This document shows positions 7,849-16,370 of a stretch of 64,000 nt of DNA, piece after piece. Position numbers and translations under genes: made by a program. Below the pieces are notes generated by a model. It had not been told where the DNA came from. It saw only the letters and a program-made list of their open reading frames with translations, and ran no database searches. Positions within the stretch are counted from its first letter, which is position 1, and each line of letters starts with the position of its first letter. This DNA comes from VRUE01 sp035318745 (GTDB lineage: Bacteria > Actinomycetota > Thermoleophilia > Solirubrobacterales > 70-9): contig DATHEA010000005.1 of assembly GCA_035318745.1 (NCBI GenBank), positions 124,001 through 188,000 of the forward strand. Direction: 5' to 3'.

Positions 7849-9489
7849 TTAGGCGGGGGTCGGCTCCTTCTCCGCGTCGTTCTCGGCTTCCTCGCTGCGA
7901 CTCGGCGTCGAGCGCTCCTTCTCGGACTTGACCCGGTCGGATTCGCCCGCCTCGAGCGGATCGCCGTGCTCGTCGAAATCGGCGCCGAAGTCGTCGACGA
8001 AGTCGCGGATCGAGGCGCCGAGCTCCTCCTCGTCGGCCTCCTCGAGCTTGCCGGTCTCGGAGATCCGCGCCAGCAGCTCGGACTTCTCGGAGTGCAGGTG
8101 GAGCTTCAGGTCGCGCAGGAACTCGCCGACCCGCTCGGTTTTGATCCGGTCGAGGAAGCCGCCGGTGCCGGAGTAGATCGCGGCGACCTGATCGGCCATC
8201 TCGAGCGGTTCGCGCTCTTTCTGTTTGAGCAGCTCAACCAGCCGTTCGCCGCGGTTCAGCGTTTTCTGCGTCTCCGGATCGAGCTCGGAGCCGAACTGGG
8301 CGAACGCCTCCAGGTCGCGGTACTGGGACAGATCGAGGCGCAGTTTCCCGGCGACCTTCTTCATCGCCTTGGTCTGCGCGTTGCCGCCGACCCGCGAGAC
8401 CGAGATGCCGACGTTGATCGCCGGCCGCACGCCCGAGTTGAAGAGGTCGGACTCGAGGAAGATCTGACCGTCGGTGATCGAGATCACGTTGGTCGGGATG
8501 TAGGCGGAGACGTCCGAGGCCTGGGTCTCGATGATCGGCAGCGCCGTAAGCGAGCCGCCGCCGAGCTCGTCGTTCAGTTTCACCGCCCGCTCGAGAAGGC
8601 GCGAGTGCAGGTAGAAGACGTCGCCGGGGTATGCCTCGCGACCGGGCGGGCGCCGCAGTAGCAGCGACATCTGGCGGTAGGCGTAGGCGTGCTTGGTGAG
8701 GTCGTCGTAGACGCAGAGCGCGGCTTTGCCGTTGTAGAGGAAGTGCTCCCCCATCGCGCAGCCGGCATAGGGCGCGATGAACTTGATCGGCGCCGCCTCG
8801 TCGGCGGGGGCGGCGACGATGATCGTGTTCTCCATCGCGCCGTTCTCCTCCAGCACCTCCTTCAGCTGGACGACGGTCGACATCCGCTGGCCGATCGCGA
8901 CATAGATGCAGATCATGTCCTTGTCGCGGTTGTTGATGATCGTGTCGATCGCAATCGCCGTCTTGCCGGTCTGTCGATCGCCGATGATCAGCTCTCGCTG
9001 GCCCCGGCCGATCGGGATCATCCCGTCGATCGACATCAACCCGGTCTGCACCGGCTCGGTCACCGGCTGGCGCTCGACGACTCCCGGCGCTTTGAACTCG
9101 GCCGGGCGGGTCTGATCGGTGGCGATCTCCCCCTTGTTGTCGAGCGGGCGGCCGAGCGGGTCGACGAGGCGCCCGAGCAGATGGTCGCCGACGGGGATCC
9201 GCAGCAGGTGCCCGGTGCGCTTCACCGTGTCGCCCTCGACGACCTTGTCCCACTCGCCGAAGAGCACGGCGCCGACGTTGTCCGCCTCGAGGTTGAGGGC
9301 AAGGCCGGTGACTCCGTGCGGCAGCTCCAGCATCTCCAGCGCCATGCAGTTGTCGAGGCCGTGGATGCGGGCGATCCCGTCGGCCACGGACAGCACGGTG
9401 CCAACCTCGGAGAGGTCGGCACTGCCGGTGTCCAGTCCCTCGATCCTCTCCCTGAGGATGGATGCGATCTCGTCGGGCTTGATCTCCAT
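7849..9489 (-). CDS. atpA: ATP synthase F1 subunit alpha
   Basis: Regulatory alpha subunit of F1 (546 aa), non-catalytic but nucleotide binding. The N-terminus IKPDEIASILRERIEGL is the delta-binding segment. The P-loop GDRQTGKTAIAID is near residue 170, and the alpha signature PAINVGISVSRVGG near 365. The last 40 or so residues form an acidic, Ser/Glu-rich tail (HGDPLEAGESDRVKSEKER) beyond the usual end; C-terminal alpha extensions are known in actinobacteria, where they can suppress ATP hydrolysis. The gene is separated by 18 bp from atpG and 19 bp from atpH. Confidence 0.98.
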   Translation of the reverse strand: MEIKPDEIASILRERIEGLDTGSADLSEVGTVLSVADGIARIHGLDNCMALEMLELPHGVTGLALNLEADNVGAVLFGEWDKVVEGDTVKRTGHLLRIPVGDHLLGRLVDPLGRPLDNKGEIATDQTRPAEFKAPGVVERQPVTEPVQTGLMSIDGMIPIGRGQRELIIGDRQTGKTAIAIDTIINNRDKDMICIYVAIGQRMSTVVQLKEVLEENGAMENTIIVAAPADEAAPIKFIAPYAGCAMGEHFLYNGKAALCVYDDLTKHAYAYRQMSLLLRRPPGREAYPGDVFYLHSRLLERAVKLNDELGGGSLTALPIIETQASDVSAYIPTNVISITDGQIFLESDLFNSGVRPAINVGISVSRVGGNAQTKAMKKVAGKLRLDLSQYRDLEAFAQFGSELDPETQKTLNRGERLVELLKQKEREPLEMADQVAAIYSGTGGFLDRIKTERVGEFLRDLKLHLHSEKSELLARISETGKLEEADEEELGASIRDFVDDFGADFDEHGDPLEAGESDRVKSEKERSTPSRSEEAENDAEKEPTPA

Positions 9490-9508
9490 TGGGGTGCTCT
9501 ACTCCTCC

Positions 9509-10042
9509 TTACGCCGCTTGGGCGACGCTCTTTCGAAGTTTGTCCAGGCGGCTGCGGATGCTCGCGTCGAGCACCATGTTGCCGACCTGCAGGACGATGC
9601 CACCGAGGATCTCGCCGTCGACCCGGCTGGCCAGCTCGACCGTCTGGCCGGTCTGCCGCTCGATCTCCTCGCCGACCTTGGCCACCACTGCCGGGTCCAG
9701 CTCGACCGCGCTGGTCACGGTCACGTCGATCCGCTTGTTCTCCTTCTTCCACATCTCCTCGAACTCACGGCGGATGCGGAAGATCTCGTTCATGCGGTGC
9801 TTCTCGATCAGCAGCTCGAGGAAGTTGACCAGCTCCTGGTCGGCGCCGCCGACCGCCCGCCGCAGTCCCTCGATCTTCTCGGCCGAGGAGAAATGCGGGC
9901 TGAAGAAGAAGACCTGCAGCTCACGGTCGCCTTCGACGGCATCCGCGAACTGGGCCAGGTCGGCGCCGATCGCGTCAAGCTTGCCTTTCTCTTTCGCGAC
10001 GTCGAAAAGCGCCTCGGCGTATACGCGAGCTGCGTCCTGCAT
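9509..10042 (-). CDS. atpH: ATP synthase subunit delta
   Basis: Delta (OSCP-like) subunit (177 aa), part of the peripheral stalk that holds alpha3-beta3 to the b subunits. It starts MQDAARVYAEALFDVAKEKG, the typical N-terminal helix bundle, and ends with the family C-terminal signature DGEILGGIVLQVGNMVLD near residue 150. The ATG at 10042 follows the atpF stop by 2 bp. The open frame upstream of it is the shadow of atpF. A separate, unfused delta differs from the b-delta fusion of mycobacteria. Confidence 0.95.
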   Translation of the reverse strand: MQDAARVYAEALFDVAKEKGKLDAIGADLAQFADAVEGDRELQVFFFSPHFSSAEKIEGLRRAVGGADQELVNFLELLIEKHRMNEIFRIRREFEEMWKKENKRIDVTVTSAVELDPAVVAKVGEEIERQTGQTVELASRVDGEILGGIVLQVGNMVLDASIRSRLDKLRKSVAQAA

Positions 10043-10044
10043 CT

Positions 10045-10623
10045 CTAGCTCTCCGCCCCCGAGAGGCTGGTGAAGTCGACTTCCGAGAGCGCCTCCTCGA
10101 CCAAGCGGCGCTGGTCCTCGGCATTGAGGCTCTTGCGAGTCACCTTCTCGGTGGCCAGCACGGTCAGGTCGGCGACCTCCTTGCGGATCTGCTCCAGCGA
10201 GCGTCGCGTCTCGGCTTCGATGTCGCGCGTCGCAGCCGCAACCAGCTCCTCGCGCTTCTCCTTGCCTGCCGTAGTCGCCTCCGTTTCGGCGGTTTCCGCT
10301 GCCTTGCGGGCGCGGGCCATGATGTCGTCGGCCTGCTCGCGAGCCTCGGCGAGGCGCCTGCGGTACTCCTCGAGCAGCTCGTCGGATTCGCGCCGCTGCC
10401 GTTCCGCCGCGTCGATCGACTCGGCGATCGTCTTGGCCCGCTTGTCGAGTGCCTCCTGGATCTTCGGGAAGGCGACCTTGCTCAACACCCACATCGTGAA
10501 GAGGAAGAGGACGAGCGTCCAGATCATCAGGCCGAGACCCGGCGAGACGAGGAAGCTGCCGCCCGATTCGCTGCCACTCTCGGCGGCAAACGGAAGCGCG
10601 GATATGTAGCCGAGAACCTCCAT
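10045..10623 (-). CDS. atpF: ATP synthase Fo subunit b
   Basis: Peripheral stalk subunit b (192 aa). One N-terminal membrane helix (about residues 27-50, LGLMIWTLVLFLFTMWVLSK) is followed by a long charged coiled coil (residues 55-180) that reaches up to delta. About 25 Ser/Gly-rich residues precede the helix, longer than in E. coli. The start at 10623 lies 3 bp after the atpE stop, and the gene ends 2 bp before atpH, so translation is probably coupled across these genes. Confidence 0.95.
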   Translation of the reverse strand: MEVLGYISALPFAAESGSESGGSFLVSPGLGLMIWTLVLFLFTMWVLSKVAFPKIQEALDKRAKTIAESIDAAERQRRESDELLEEYRRRLAEAREQADDIMARARKAAETAETEATTAGKEKREELVAAATRDIEAETRRSLEQIRKEVADLTVLATEKVTRKSLNAEDQRRLVEEALSEVDFTSLSGAES

Positions 10624-10626
10624 CCC

Positions 10627-10896
10627 TTACGAGAGGAAGAAGGCGATGAGGCCGAAGATGAAGGTGTAGAAGGCGACCGCCTCGGTCAGCGCGAAGCCGA
10701 GCCAGCGGATGCTTTCGAGCTCGCTTTTCATCTCGGGCTGGCGGGCTACCGACTCGATCTCCTTACCGAAGATGAAGCCGACGCCGATGCCGGCGCCGAT
10801 CGAGCCGAGGCCGGCTCCTACGCCGAGGGCGATCGCTTTGCCAGCGCTTTTGACACCTTCATCGGTGACCGCGGCGGCGACGGGGGACAGATCCAT
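10627..10896 (-). CDS. atpE: ATP synthase Fo subunit c
   Basis: Proteolipid ring subunit (89 aa). Helix 1 is glycine-rich (ALGVGAGLGSIGAGIGVGFI), a polar loop carries ARQPE, and helix 2 contains the ion-binding Glu in GFALTEAVAFYTF. The loop Arg-Gln-Pro is the normal gamma/epsilon contact. The ATG at 10896 is in the usual position; a much longer open frame upstream is the shadow of atpB. Proton coupling is likely, but the sequence alone does not exclude sodium. Confidence 0.95.
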   Translation of the reverse strand: MDLSPVAAAVTDEGVKSAGKAIALGVGAGLGSIGAGIGVGFIFGKEIESVARQPEMKSELESIRWLGFALTEAVAFYTFIFGLIAFFLS

Positions 10897-10918
10897 AGTG
10901 AGAACAGTGCTCCTTTGT

Positions 10919-11827
10919 CTAGTGGCTTGCGGAGGTCGCTCCGCCGATGTAGATCGCGGTGAGGGTCGAGAAGATAAACGCCTGCAAGGTGGCGACGAGG
11001 CCGACCTCGAAGATGAAGAAGGCGAAGGCGAGCGGGAAGGTGAGCGTGCCGAGCGCAGCGATCCCGAGCAGCACGGCGAGCCCACCTCCCATGAAGAGCA
11101 GCAGCAGGTGGCCGGCGAGGATGTTGGCGAAGAGACGCACCGAGAGCGAGATCAGCCGCACGAAGTGCGAGATCACCTCGATCAGGAAGATCGCCGCCTT
11201 GCCGAACGGGCTCATTTCCTCCAGGCCGGGGGGGAGCCAGCCGGCGAAGTAGGCGAAGAAGCCCTTGGACCGGATCCCTTCGACGTGGTAGGAGATCCAG
11301 ACCACCAGCGTGAGGACGAGCGGGATCGAGATGTTCGCGGTCGCCGCGTAGATCGCGAAGGCCGGGATTTCCAGGCCGAAGACGTCGACGGTGTGCTCGG
11401 TGTTGATCGGCAGCGGGATGAAGCCGATCATGTTCGAGAACCAGATGAAGAAGAAGAGGGCGCCGAGGAAGGGGAACCAGCGGATCGCGGTCTTGGTGTC
11501 CATGTTGCCGCCGGTGATGTTGTTCTTGGTCAGGTCGTAGGCGAGCTCGACCGCGGTCTGGACGCGGTTGGGCTTCTGCGCCATGCGGCGCGAGATCCAG
11601 GTCATCGCGAAGATCGTCAGGGCGCTGGCGAGGACGAGGTAGAGGACGGCCTTGTTGATGCTGAGATCGAGGCTGCCGAGGTGGATCGGCACCCATTCTT
11701 CGAGTTTGAACTCGTTCTGGGGCTTGAACTCTTCGTTCTTGCCGTCATTGCCGAAGATCAGCAGCATCGCGATCGCCAGCGCGAGGTAGCCACCGATGCC
11801 GATCAGGACTTTGCTGCGCGTCTTCAC
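10919..11827 (-). CDS. atpB: ATP synthase Fo subunit a
   Basis: Membrane subunit a (302 aa), providing the two ion half-channels next to the c-ring. There are six or so membrane helices. The essential Arg is in the long amphipathic helix RLISLSVRLFANILAGHLLL (near residue 230), and the motif FFIWFSNMIGFIPLP is near 135. An extra N-terminal helix (residues 7-25) is followed by a periplasmic acidic stretch. Its start overlaps the stop of the upstream atpI-like gene as ATGA. Confidence 0.96.
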   Translation of the reverse strand: MKTRSKVLIGIGGYLALAIAMLLIFGNDGKNEEFKPQNEFKLEEWVPIHLGSLDLSINKAVLYLVLASALTIFAMTWISRRMAQKPNRVQTAVELAYDLTKNNITGGNMDTKTAIRWFPFLGALFFFIWFSNMIGFIPLPINTEHTVDVFGLEIPAFAIYAATANISIPLVLTLVVWISYHVEGIRSKGFFAYFAGWLPPGLEEMSPFGKAAIFLIEVISHFVRLISLSVRLFANILAGHLLLLFMGGGLAVLLGIAALGTLTFPLAFAFFIFEVGLVATLQAFIFSTLTAIYIGGATSASH

Positions 11828-12204
11828 GGCGCCTTGATCTCCCGCGCTTCGGGCTCGAGCAGGTAGACGAGGCCCTGCGCGGCCAAGGAGATGGTGAAGA
11901 GGGCGAGCAGCAGCAGCGCGGCCGAGAGGCCGGCTTCACGCTCGGCGATGCCGACCAGCAGCACGGCGGTCACCATCAGCCAGACCCGACCCAGGGCGGT
12001 CGCTGCGACCGTCCCCATCGCCTTCTGGCGGTTTCCGTGAGCCAATTCCTTGCTGACGCGGCGAGCGGCGAGCACCTGGATTCCCCGCTGCGCGAGCCAG
12101 GCGCCAGCGGCTACGGCGTAGCCGAGCAGGGGCAGCCCGCCGAGCACGAACACGGCGAGGGCGGCGGCTAGCACCAGGAGATCGACATGCTTGGGAGGAG
12201 ACAT
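11824..12204 (-). CDS. AtpI-like ATP synthase assembly membrane protein
   Basis: Small hydrophobic protein (126 aa) with four predicted membrane segments, for example VDLLVLAAALAVFVLGGLPLLG and VWLMVTAVLLVGIAE. Its position as first gene of the atp operon, its size and its overlap with atpB match the AtpI/Rv1303-type proteins, which assist c-ring assembly or magnesium supply. Direct similarity is weak, so the assignment rests mainly on position. The ATG at 12204 is chosen because the longer frame runs into a GC hairpin leader without hydrophobic character. No strong Shine-Dalgarno is visible. Confidence 0.65.
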   Translation of the reverse strand: MSPPKHVDLLVLAAALAVFVLGGLPLLGYAVAAGAWLAQRGIQVLAARRVSKELAHGNRQKAMGTVAATALGRVWLMVTAVLLVGIAEREAGLSAALLLLALFTISLAAQGLVYLLEPEAREIKAP

Positions 12205-12217
12205 AAGTCTGCAACAG

Positions 12218-12243
12218 CCGCCCGTCTCATGGGGAGCGGGCGG
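12218..12243 (-). promoter_or_regulatory. GC-rich hairpin in the leader of the atp operon
   Basis: CCGCCCG and CGGGCGG pair around a loop with an additional CTC/GAG pairing. It lies 14 bp upstream of the atpI-like start on the minus strand. In this position it could be a leader hairpin affecting expression. Upstream (12251-12320) there is no convincing -35/-10 pair. Confidence 0.35.
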
Positions 12244-12336
12244 ACGAGCGACTATATCCGAAAGGGCCGTCGATCCGCTTTCTAGAGCCAGTTCGTGAGG
12301 CTTGTCACAACCTCGCACAAAGTCGAAAAAGCCCTT

Positions 12337-13593
12337 TTAGCGGTCTGGTTCGACTGCCTCGAACTCACCCGTCTCCGGATCGATCGCGGGGAAGCTGCCG
12401 GTCTCCAGCTCGCGGGCAACGGCGAGGTCGACCTGCTCGGCCTGCGGGACCGGTCGGCCGGCATCGCGGCGCACGCTGACGAGCTGGCGCAGCCGCATGT
12501 GGCGCAGGTTGAGGATCTCGAGCACCTCGACCAGGTAGACGCTCGCCCCGAGAGCGAACAGGCCGAAGGCGATCATCACCGCGGTCCAGAAGGGGTCGAA
12601 GTGGCCGTGGTCGTCGCTGTAGGGGACGAAGCGCAAGGCCAGCGCGACGGCGGCCATGACGAAGGTCCAGCCATAGAGGTAGGCGAGCGTGCGCCGCTGC
12701 GAGAAGCCGATGTCGGCCATGCGGTGGTGGAAGTGCCAGCGGTCGGCACGGTAGATCGGGCGGCGGTATTTGAGCCGCTTGGCGACGACGAAGCCGGTAT
12801 CGAGGATCGGCACGGTGAGGATGATCAGCGGCAGGAACAGGGCAATTACGGCGTTGGTCTTCAGTGCTCCCTGCACAGCGACGACGCCCAGCAGGAAGCC
12901 GAGCAGGTTGGAGCCGGTGTCCCCCATGAAGGTCTTGGCCGGCGGGAAGCCGTGGCGGAGGAAGCCGAGCGAGGCGCCGGCGGTGAGCGCGGCGAGGATG
13001 CCGGCGGCGTTGCGCTCCAGCGAAAGGGCGATCACGGCAAGCGCGACCCCGGAGATGACGCAGACCCCCGCGGCGAGCCCGTCGACGCCGTCGATCAGGT
13101 TGATCACGTTGATCACAGCGACGATGCCGATCACGGTGCCGACGTCGCCGAGTGAGATCGTGCCGCCGCCGGGCAGGCCGAGCAGGTCTACGGAGCCCGG
13201 GTTGAGCTGGCCGAGGAAGGGGAAGGTGAAGCTTTCGACCGTGACGCCGGCAGTGACCGGGATCACAACGGCGACCGTTTGCCCGAGGAGCTTGGTCGCC
13301 GCGCCGAGGTCGTAGATGTCGTCGAGGACGCCGATCGCCGTGATTGCTGCTGCGCCGATGAGGATCGCCCGCGTCTCGGCGTCCCAGGGCAGCCAGATCA
13401 GGGCAGAGACCAGGACCCCGGCAAAGATCGCCAGACCGCCCAGTTTCGGCGTCGGCACTTCGTGCAGCGAGCGCACGCCGGGAAGGTCGATCGCCCCGGC
13501 GCGACGGGCGAGGCGGATCGTGGCAGGCACCAGAAGCAGGGTCAGGATCCCCGCGACGAGGAAGGCGAGGAGGGCTTCGACCGACGCCGGCAT
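12337..13593 (-). CDS. wecA: Polyprenyl-phosphate GlcNAc-1-phosphate transferase (WecA/MraY family)
   Basis: Polytopic enzyme (418 aa) that transfers N-acetylhexosamine-1-phosphate from a UDP-sugar to undecaprenyl (or decaprenyl) phosphate, starting envelope glycan synthesis. About ten membrane helices are present. The family motifs are intact: VLDDIYDLG (Asp-Asp metal site), NVINLIDGVDGLAAG, KTFMGDTGSN and the cytoplasmic RADRWHFHHR. A hydrophilic tail of about 60 residues follows the last helix. Immediately upstream of the ATP synthase operon is where the mycobacterial orthologue (rfe/wecA) also lies. Confidence 0.93.
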   Translation of the reverse strand: MPASVEALLAFLVAGILTLLLVPATIRLARRAGAIDLPGVRSLHEVPTPKLGGLAIFAGVLVSALIWLPWDAETRAILIGAAAITAIGVLDDIYDLGAATKLLGQTVAVVIPVTAGVTVESFTFPFLGQLNPGSVDLLGLPGGGTISLGDVGTVIGIVAVINVINLIDGVDGLAAGVCVISGVALAVIALSLERNAAGILAALTAGASLGFLRHGFPPAKTFMGDTGSNLLGFLLGVVAVQGALKTNAVIALFLPLIILTVPILDTGFVVAKRLKYRRPIYRADRWHFHHRMADIGFSQRRTLAYLYGWTFVMAAVALALRFVPYSDDHGHFDPFWTAVMIAFGLFALGASVYLVEVLEILNLRHMRLRQLVSVRRDAGRPVPQAEQVDLAVARELETGSFPAIDPETGEFEAVEPDR

Positions 13594-13602
13594 CGATCCA
13601 GG

Positions 13603-15468
13603 CTAGTTCGCGCACCTGTCGAACCAGAGCGTGAAGGCGATCAATCCCCAGAGCTGACGGCTGAGGTCCTCGCGGCCGGCGCAGTGGCGGTCGAGCAGTG
13701 CGGTGACGGTTGCGGGGTCGAGCCAACCCTGTCGCGACAAGGTCTCCGCCGAGAGCGTTTCGCGCGCGAATCCCTGCAGGGGCCCGCGCAGCCAGGCGGC
13801 CACCGGGATCGAAAACCCCTGCTTCGGCCCGCGCAGAACCTCCTTCGGCAGCAGCGGCGCCAGAGCGCTTCGCAGCAGCCGCTTCTTGGCGAGCCCGCGC
13901 ACCTTGAGCGGCGTCGCCAGCCCGAGAGCCATCGTCGCCACCTCGTTGTCGAGGAAGGGAACGCGCAGCTCCAGCGAGTGCGCCATGCTCGAGCGGTCGG
14001 TCTTGACCAGCAGGTCGTCGACCAGGTAGATGCCGAGGTCGACGTCTTGGAGGCGGGCAAGCGGCTCAGCCCCCGCGGTCTCGGCATAGCGCTCGCGGTA
14101 GACGTCGACCGGGTCCCAGCCCGGATCGCGATCGCCCAGCAGCGAGGCCTGAAGCTGCCGCGAGAAGATCTCCTTCCAGGCGTGGTGGCGCTCCAGCGGC
14201 GGCAGCCCCGCGCCCCGCGCGAAGCGCTTCGCTTTGTAGTCGAGGCTGACCTTGGAATCGGAGCTGGGCAGCATCTCGGCGAGCGGCGCGGCGAGGGCGG
14301 CGAGACGGCCGACTCGCGGCGCCAGCAGGTCCGCGACGTAGGTGTAGTAGCCGCCGAAGAGCTCGTCGCCCCCCTCCCCCGAGAGGGCGACCTTGACCTC
14401 GCCCGCGGCCAGCTCGGAGACGAGGTAGGTCGGCAGGGCCGAGGAGTCGCCGAAGGGCTCGTCGAAGGCCTCGACCAGCTTCGGGAAGAGCTCGACTGCG
14501 TCGGGGCGCAGGACGATCTCGTGGTGGTCGGTGCCGTAGCGCTCGGCCACCAGCCGCGCACGGTCGAGCTCGTCGAAGCTCGCCTCCTCGAAGCCGACGG
14601 AGAAGGTCTTCACCGGGTCGGCCTGCTCGCCGGCGGCGAGGGCGACGATCCCGGCCGAGTCGACGCCGCCGGAGAGCAGCACGCCGACCGGGACGTCGGC
14701 GACGAGGTGAGCCCGGATCGAGTCGCGCAGGGTCTCGCGCAGCTCGTCGGCCAAGGCGCTTTCCGGCCTGCGCCTGGTCTCCCCCGCGGCGACCGGAGAC
14801 GGCCTGGCGTAACGCGTCTGCGTCAGCTCGCCGTCCCGCCAGACCGCCAGCGTTCCGGCGGGCAGCTTGCGCGCCTCGGCGAAGATCGTCAGCGGTGCCG
14901 GAATCGAATTGAAGGCGAGGTAGGCGGCGACGGCCTGGGGATCGATCTGGCGCGAGAAGCCGGGCTGCTCCAGCATCGCCTTCAACTCGGAGGCGAACGA
15001 CAAGGTGCCCGCGGCGAGCCGGTAGTAGAGCGGCTTGATCCCGAAACGGTCGCGGGCCAGAAGGAGGTGGTGCGAGCGCGAGTCCCAGAGCGCGATCGCG
15101 AACATCCCACGCAGGAGCTCGACGAAGCCGTCGCCGTGCTCCTCGTAGAGATGGACCAGAACCTCGGTATCCGAATCGGTTGCGAAACGGTGGCCGCGCC
15201 GCTCCAGCTCGCCGCGCAGCTCGCGGTAGTTGTAGATCTCGCCGTTCTGAACGACGGTGACAGTGCCGTCCTCGTTGGAGATCGGCTGGTCGCCATGCTC
15301 GAGGTCGATGATCGAGAGCCGCCGCATCGCCAGCGCGACCCCTCCTTCGTGGAACAGACCGTCGCTGTCCGGCCCGCGGTGCGTCAGCCGCGAGTTCATC
15401 GCCCTGACCGCATCGACGTCCGCAACCGCACCCCGCTCAGCCATGGCCACTCCACAGATCCCACACAT
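13603..15468 (-). CDS. asnB: Asparagine synthetase (glutamine-hydrolysing)
   Basis: Two-domain enzyme (621 aa) converting aspartate, glutamine and ATP to asparagine and glutamate. The N-terminal Ntn glutaminase starts MCGICGVAMAERG with the catalytic Cys2, and RLTHRGPDSDGLF and NGEIYNYRELRGEL follow. The synthetase domain carries the PP-loop PVGVLLSGGVDSAGIVA near residue 260 and SGEGGDELFGGYYTY near 370. It ends 9 bp before wecA and follows sugar-transfer genes, so a role in modifying an envelope glycan or glycopeptide by amide transfer is possible, as for AsnB homologues in polysaccharide clusters. Housekeeping asparagine synthesis is the simpler reading. Confidence 0.93.
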   Translation of the reverse strand: MCGICGVAMAERGAVADVDAVRAMNSRLTHRGPDSDGLFHEGGVALAMRRLSIIDLEHGDQPISNEDGTVTVVQNGEIYNYRELRGELERRGHRFATDSDTEVLVHLYEEHGDGFVELLRGMFAIALWDSRSHHLLLARDRFGIKPLYYRLAAGTLSFASELKAMLEQPGFSRQIDPQAVAAYLAFNSIPAPLTIFAEARKLPAGTLAVWRDGELTQTRYARPSPVAAGETRRRPESALADELRETLRDSIRAHLVADVPVGVLLSGGVDSAGIVALAAGEQADPVKTFSVGFEEASFDELDRARLVAERYGTDHHEIVLRPDAVELFPKLVEAFDEPFGDSSALPTYLVSELAAGEVKVALSGEGGDELFGGYYTYVADLLAPRVGRLAALAAPLAEMLPSSDSKVSLDYKAKRFARGAGLPPLERHHAWKEIFSRQLQASLLGDRDPGWDPVDVYRERYAETAGAEPLARLQDVDLGIYLVDDLLVKTDRSSMAHSLELRVPFLDNEVATMALGLATPLKVRGLAKKRLLRSALAPLLPKEVLRGPKQGFSIPVAAWLRGPLQGFARETLSAETLSRQGWLDPATVTALLDRHCAGREDLSRQLWGLIAFTLWFDRCAN

Positions 15469-15486
15469 GGCCGCGCAGTCTCGCAG

Positions 15487-15536
15487 GACGTGCCGGTGCT
15501 GCGAGGTCCATATGGACCTCGCAGCACCGGCACGTC
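15487..15536. repeat. 50-bp perfect palindrome, copy 1 (family D)
   Basis: A perfect 50-bp inverted repeat centred on CCATATGG, with ends GACGTGCCGGTG and CACCGGCACGTC. It overlaps the stop codon of the upstream sugar transferase gene and lies before asnB on the same strand. A near-identical sequence occurs at 48761-48810. As RNA it forms a 20+ bp hairpin without a U-tract, so it may end or stabilise transcripts. Confidence 0.9.
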
Positions 15537-16344
15537 AGCCGGGGGCGGCGGGGCCGCGGCCCAGGACCTTGACCACGGTGGCCAGGAGGACGCTGATGTA
15601 GAGCGGCACGGAGCGGTCGGCGATGTACTCCATGTCGTGGGCGAGCTTGTCGGCCCAGGACTCCTCGCGGGTCATCCGCGTCTGGGCGAAGCCGGTGACG
15701 CCCGGGCGAACCACCAGCCGCTGCCAGTACTGCGGGATCTCGCGGCAGAGCTCGGTGAAGAAGGCCGGGCGGATCGGCCGCGGCCCGACCACCGCCATGT
15801 CTCCTCGCAGGACGTTCCACAGCTGCGGTACCTCGTCGAGATGGACCTTCCGCAGCACCCGTCCGATGCGCGTCACCTCTTCTTCGGTGCGCCGGGTGAG
15901 CTCCTCCCCCAGGTACGGGCCAAGGCGGTCCTCGGCATCCGGCTTCAGGGTGCGGAACTTGTACATGCGGAAGAGCCGCCCGCCTCTGCCCACGCGGGCA
16001 CCGTGGTAGAAGAGCGGCCGGCCCGAGGTGAGCACGATCGCCAGCGCGGTCAGCGCCAGAAGCGGCGCCAGAATCAACAAAAAGGAAAATGAAATAAAGA
16101 TGTCCAGGCCCCTGAGGAGAGAATCTACTGAGCGCCTCTCACCATCGCCGGCGAGCGCGATGAAGTGCTCCAGCTCGGCCTGGACGTCGGCGGGCAGGGT
16201 TGGTGCCGTGTCAGGCAACGTTCGCCTTCTCTGGCTTGCCCTCGCCGCGCCTGGCGGCGTCCTCGACCACTCGACGTGGCTCTGCCACGCCTTCGGGTCT
16301 GCGTCCTTGCCAGGCACGACGATGACTGCGCCAGAACCGGGCAA
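15535..16344 (-). CDS. Polyprenyl-phosphate sugar-1-phosphate transferase (bacterial sugar transferase)
   Basis: Monotopic/one-helix phosphoglycosyltransferase of the PglC/WbaP type (269 aa), loading a sugar-1-phosphate onto a polyprenyl phosphate. One hydrophobic segment (about residues 80-104, LDIFISFSFLLILAPLLALT) precedes the catalytic domain. That domain has FRMYKFRTLKPDAEDR, HLDEVPQLWNVLRGDM, VVGPRP and RPGVTGFAQ, the family hallmarks. The first 75 residues are Arg/Pro-rich without clear homology, so the true start may be further in, near VQAELEHFIALAG. The coding sequence for the helix is AT-rich for this genome. It is upstream of asnB and downstream of a DUF354 glycosyltransferase. 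Confidence 0.87.
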   Translation of the reverse strand: MPGSGAVIVVPGKDADPKAWQSHVEWSRTPPGAARASQRRRTLPDTAPTLPADVQAELEHFIALAGDGERRSVDSLLRGLDIFISFSFLLILAPLLALTALAIVLTSGRPLFYHGARVGRGGRLFRMYKFRTLKPDAEDRLGPYLGEELTRRTEEEVTRIGRVLRKVHLDEVPQLWNVLRGDMAVVGPRPIRPAFFTELCREIPQYWQRLVVRPGVTGFAQTRMTREESWADKLAHDMEYIADRSVPLYISVLLATVVKVLGRGPAAPG

Positions 16345-16370
16345 ACGTCACCGGACACGGCACTAGGGAT

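Noticed and set aside
13279..16092. A 937-codon open frame on the plus strand
   Set aside because: It runs antisense to wecA, asnB and the sugar transferase, which all have clear motifs. Its composition (Arg, Gly, Asp, Val repeats) is that of a GC-rich reverse-strand shadow.
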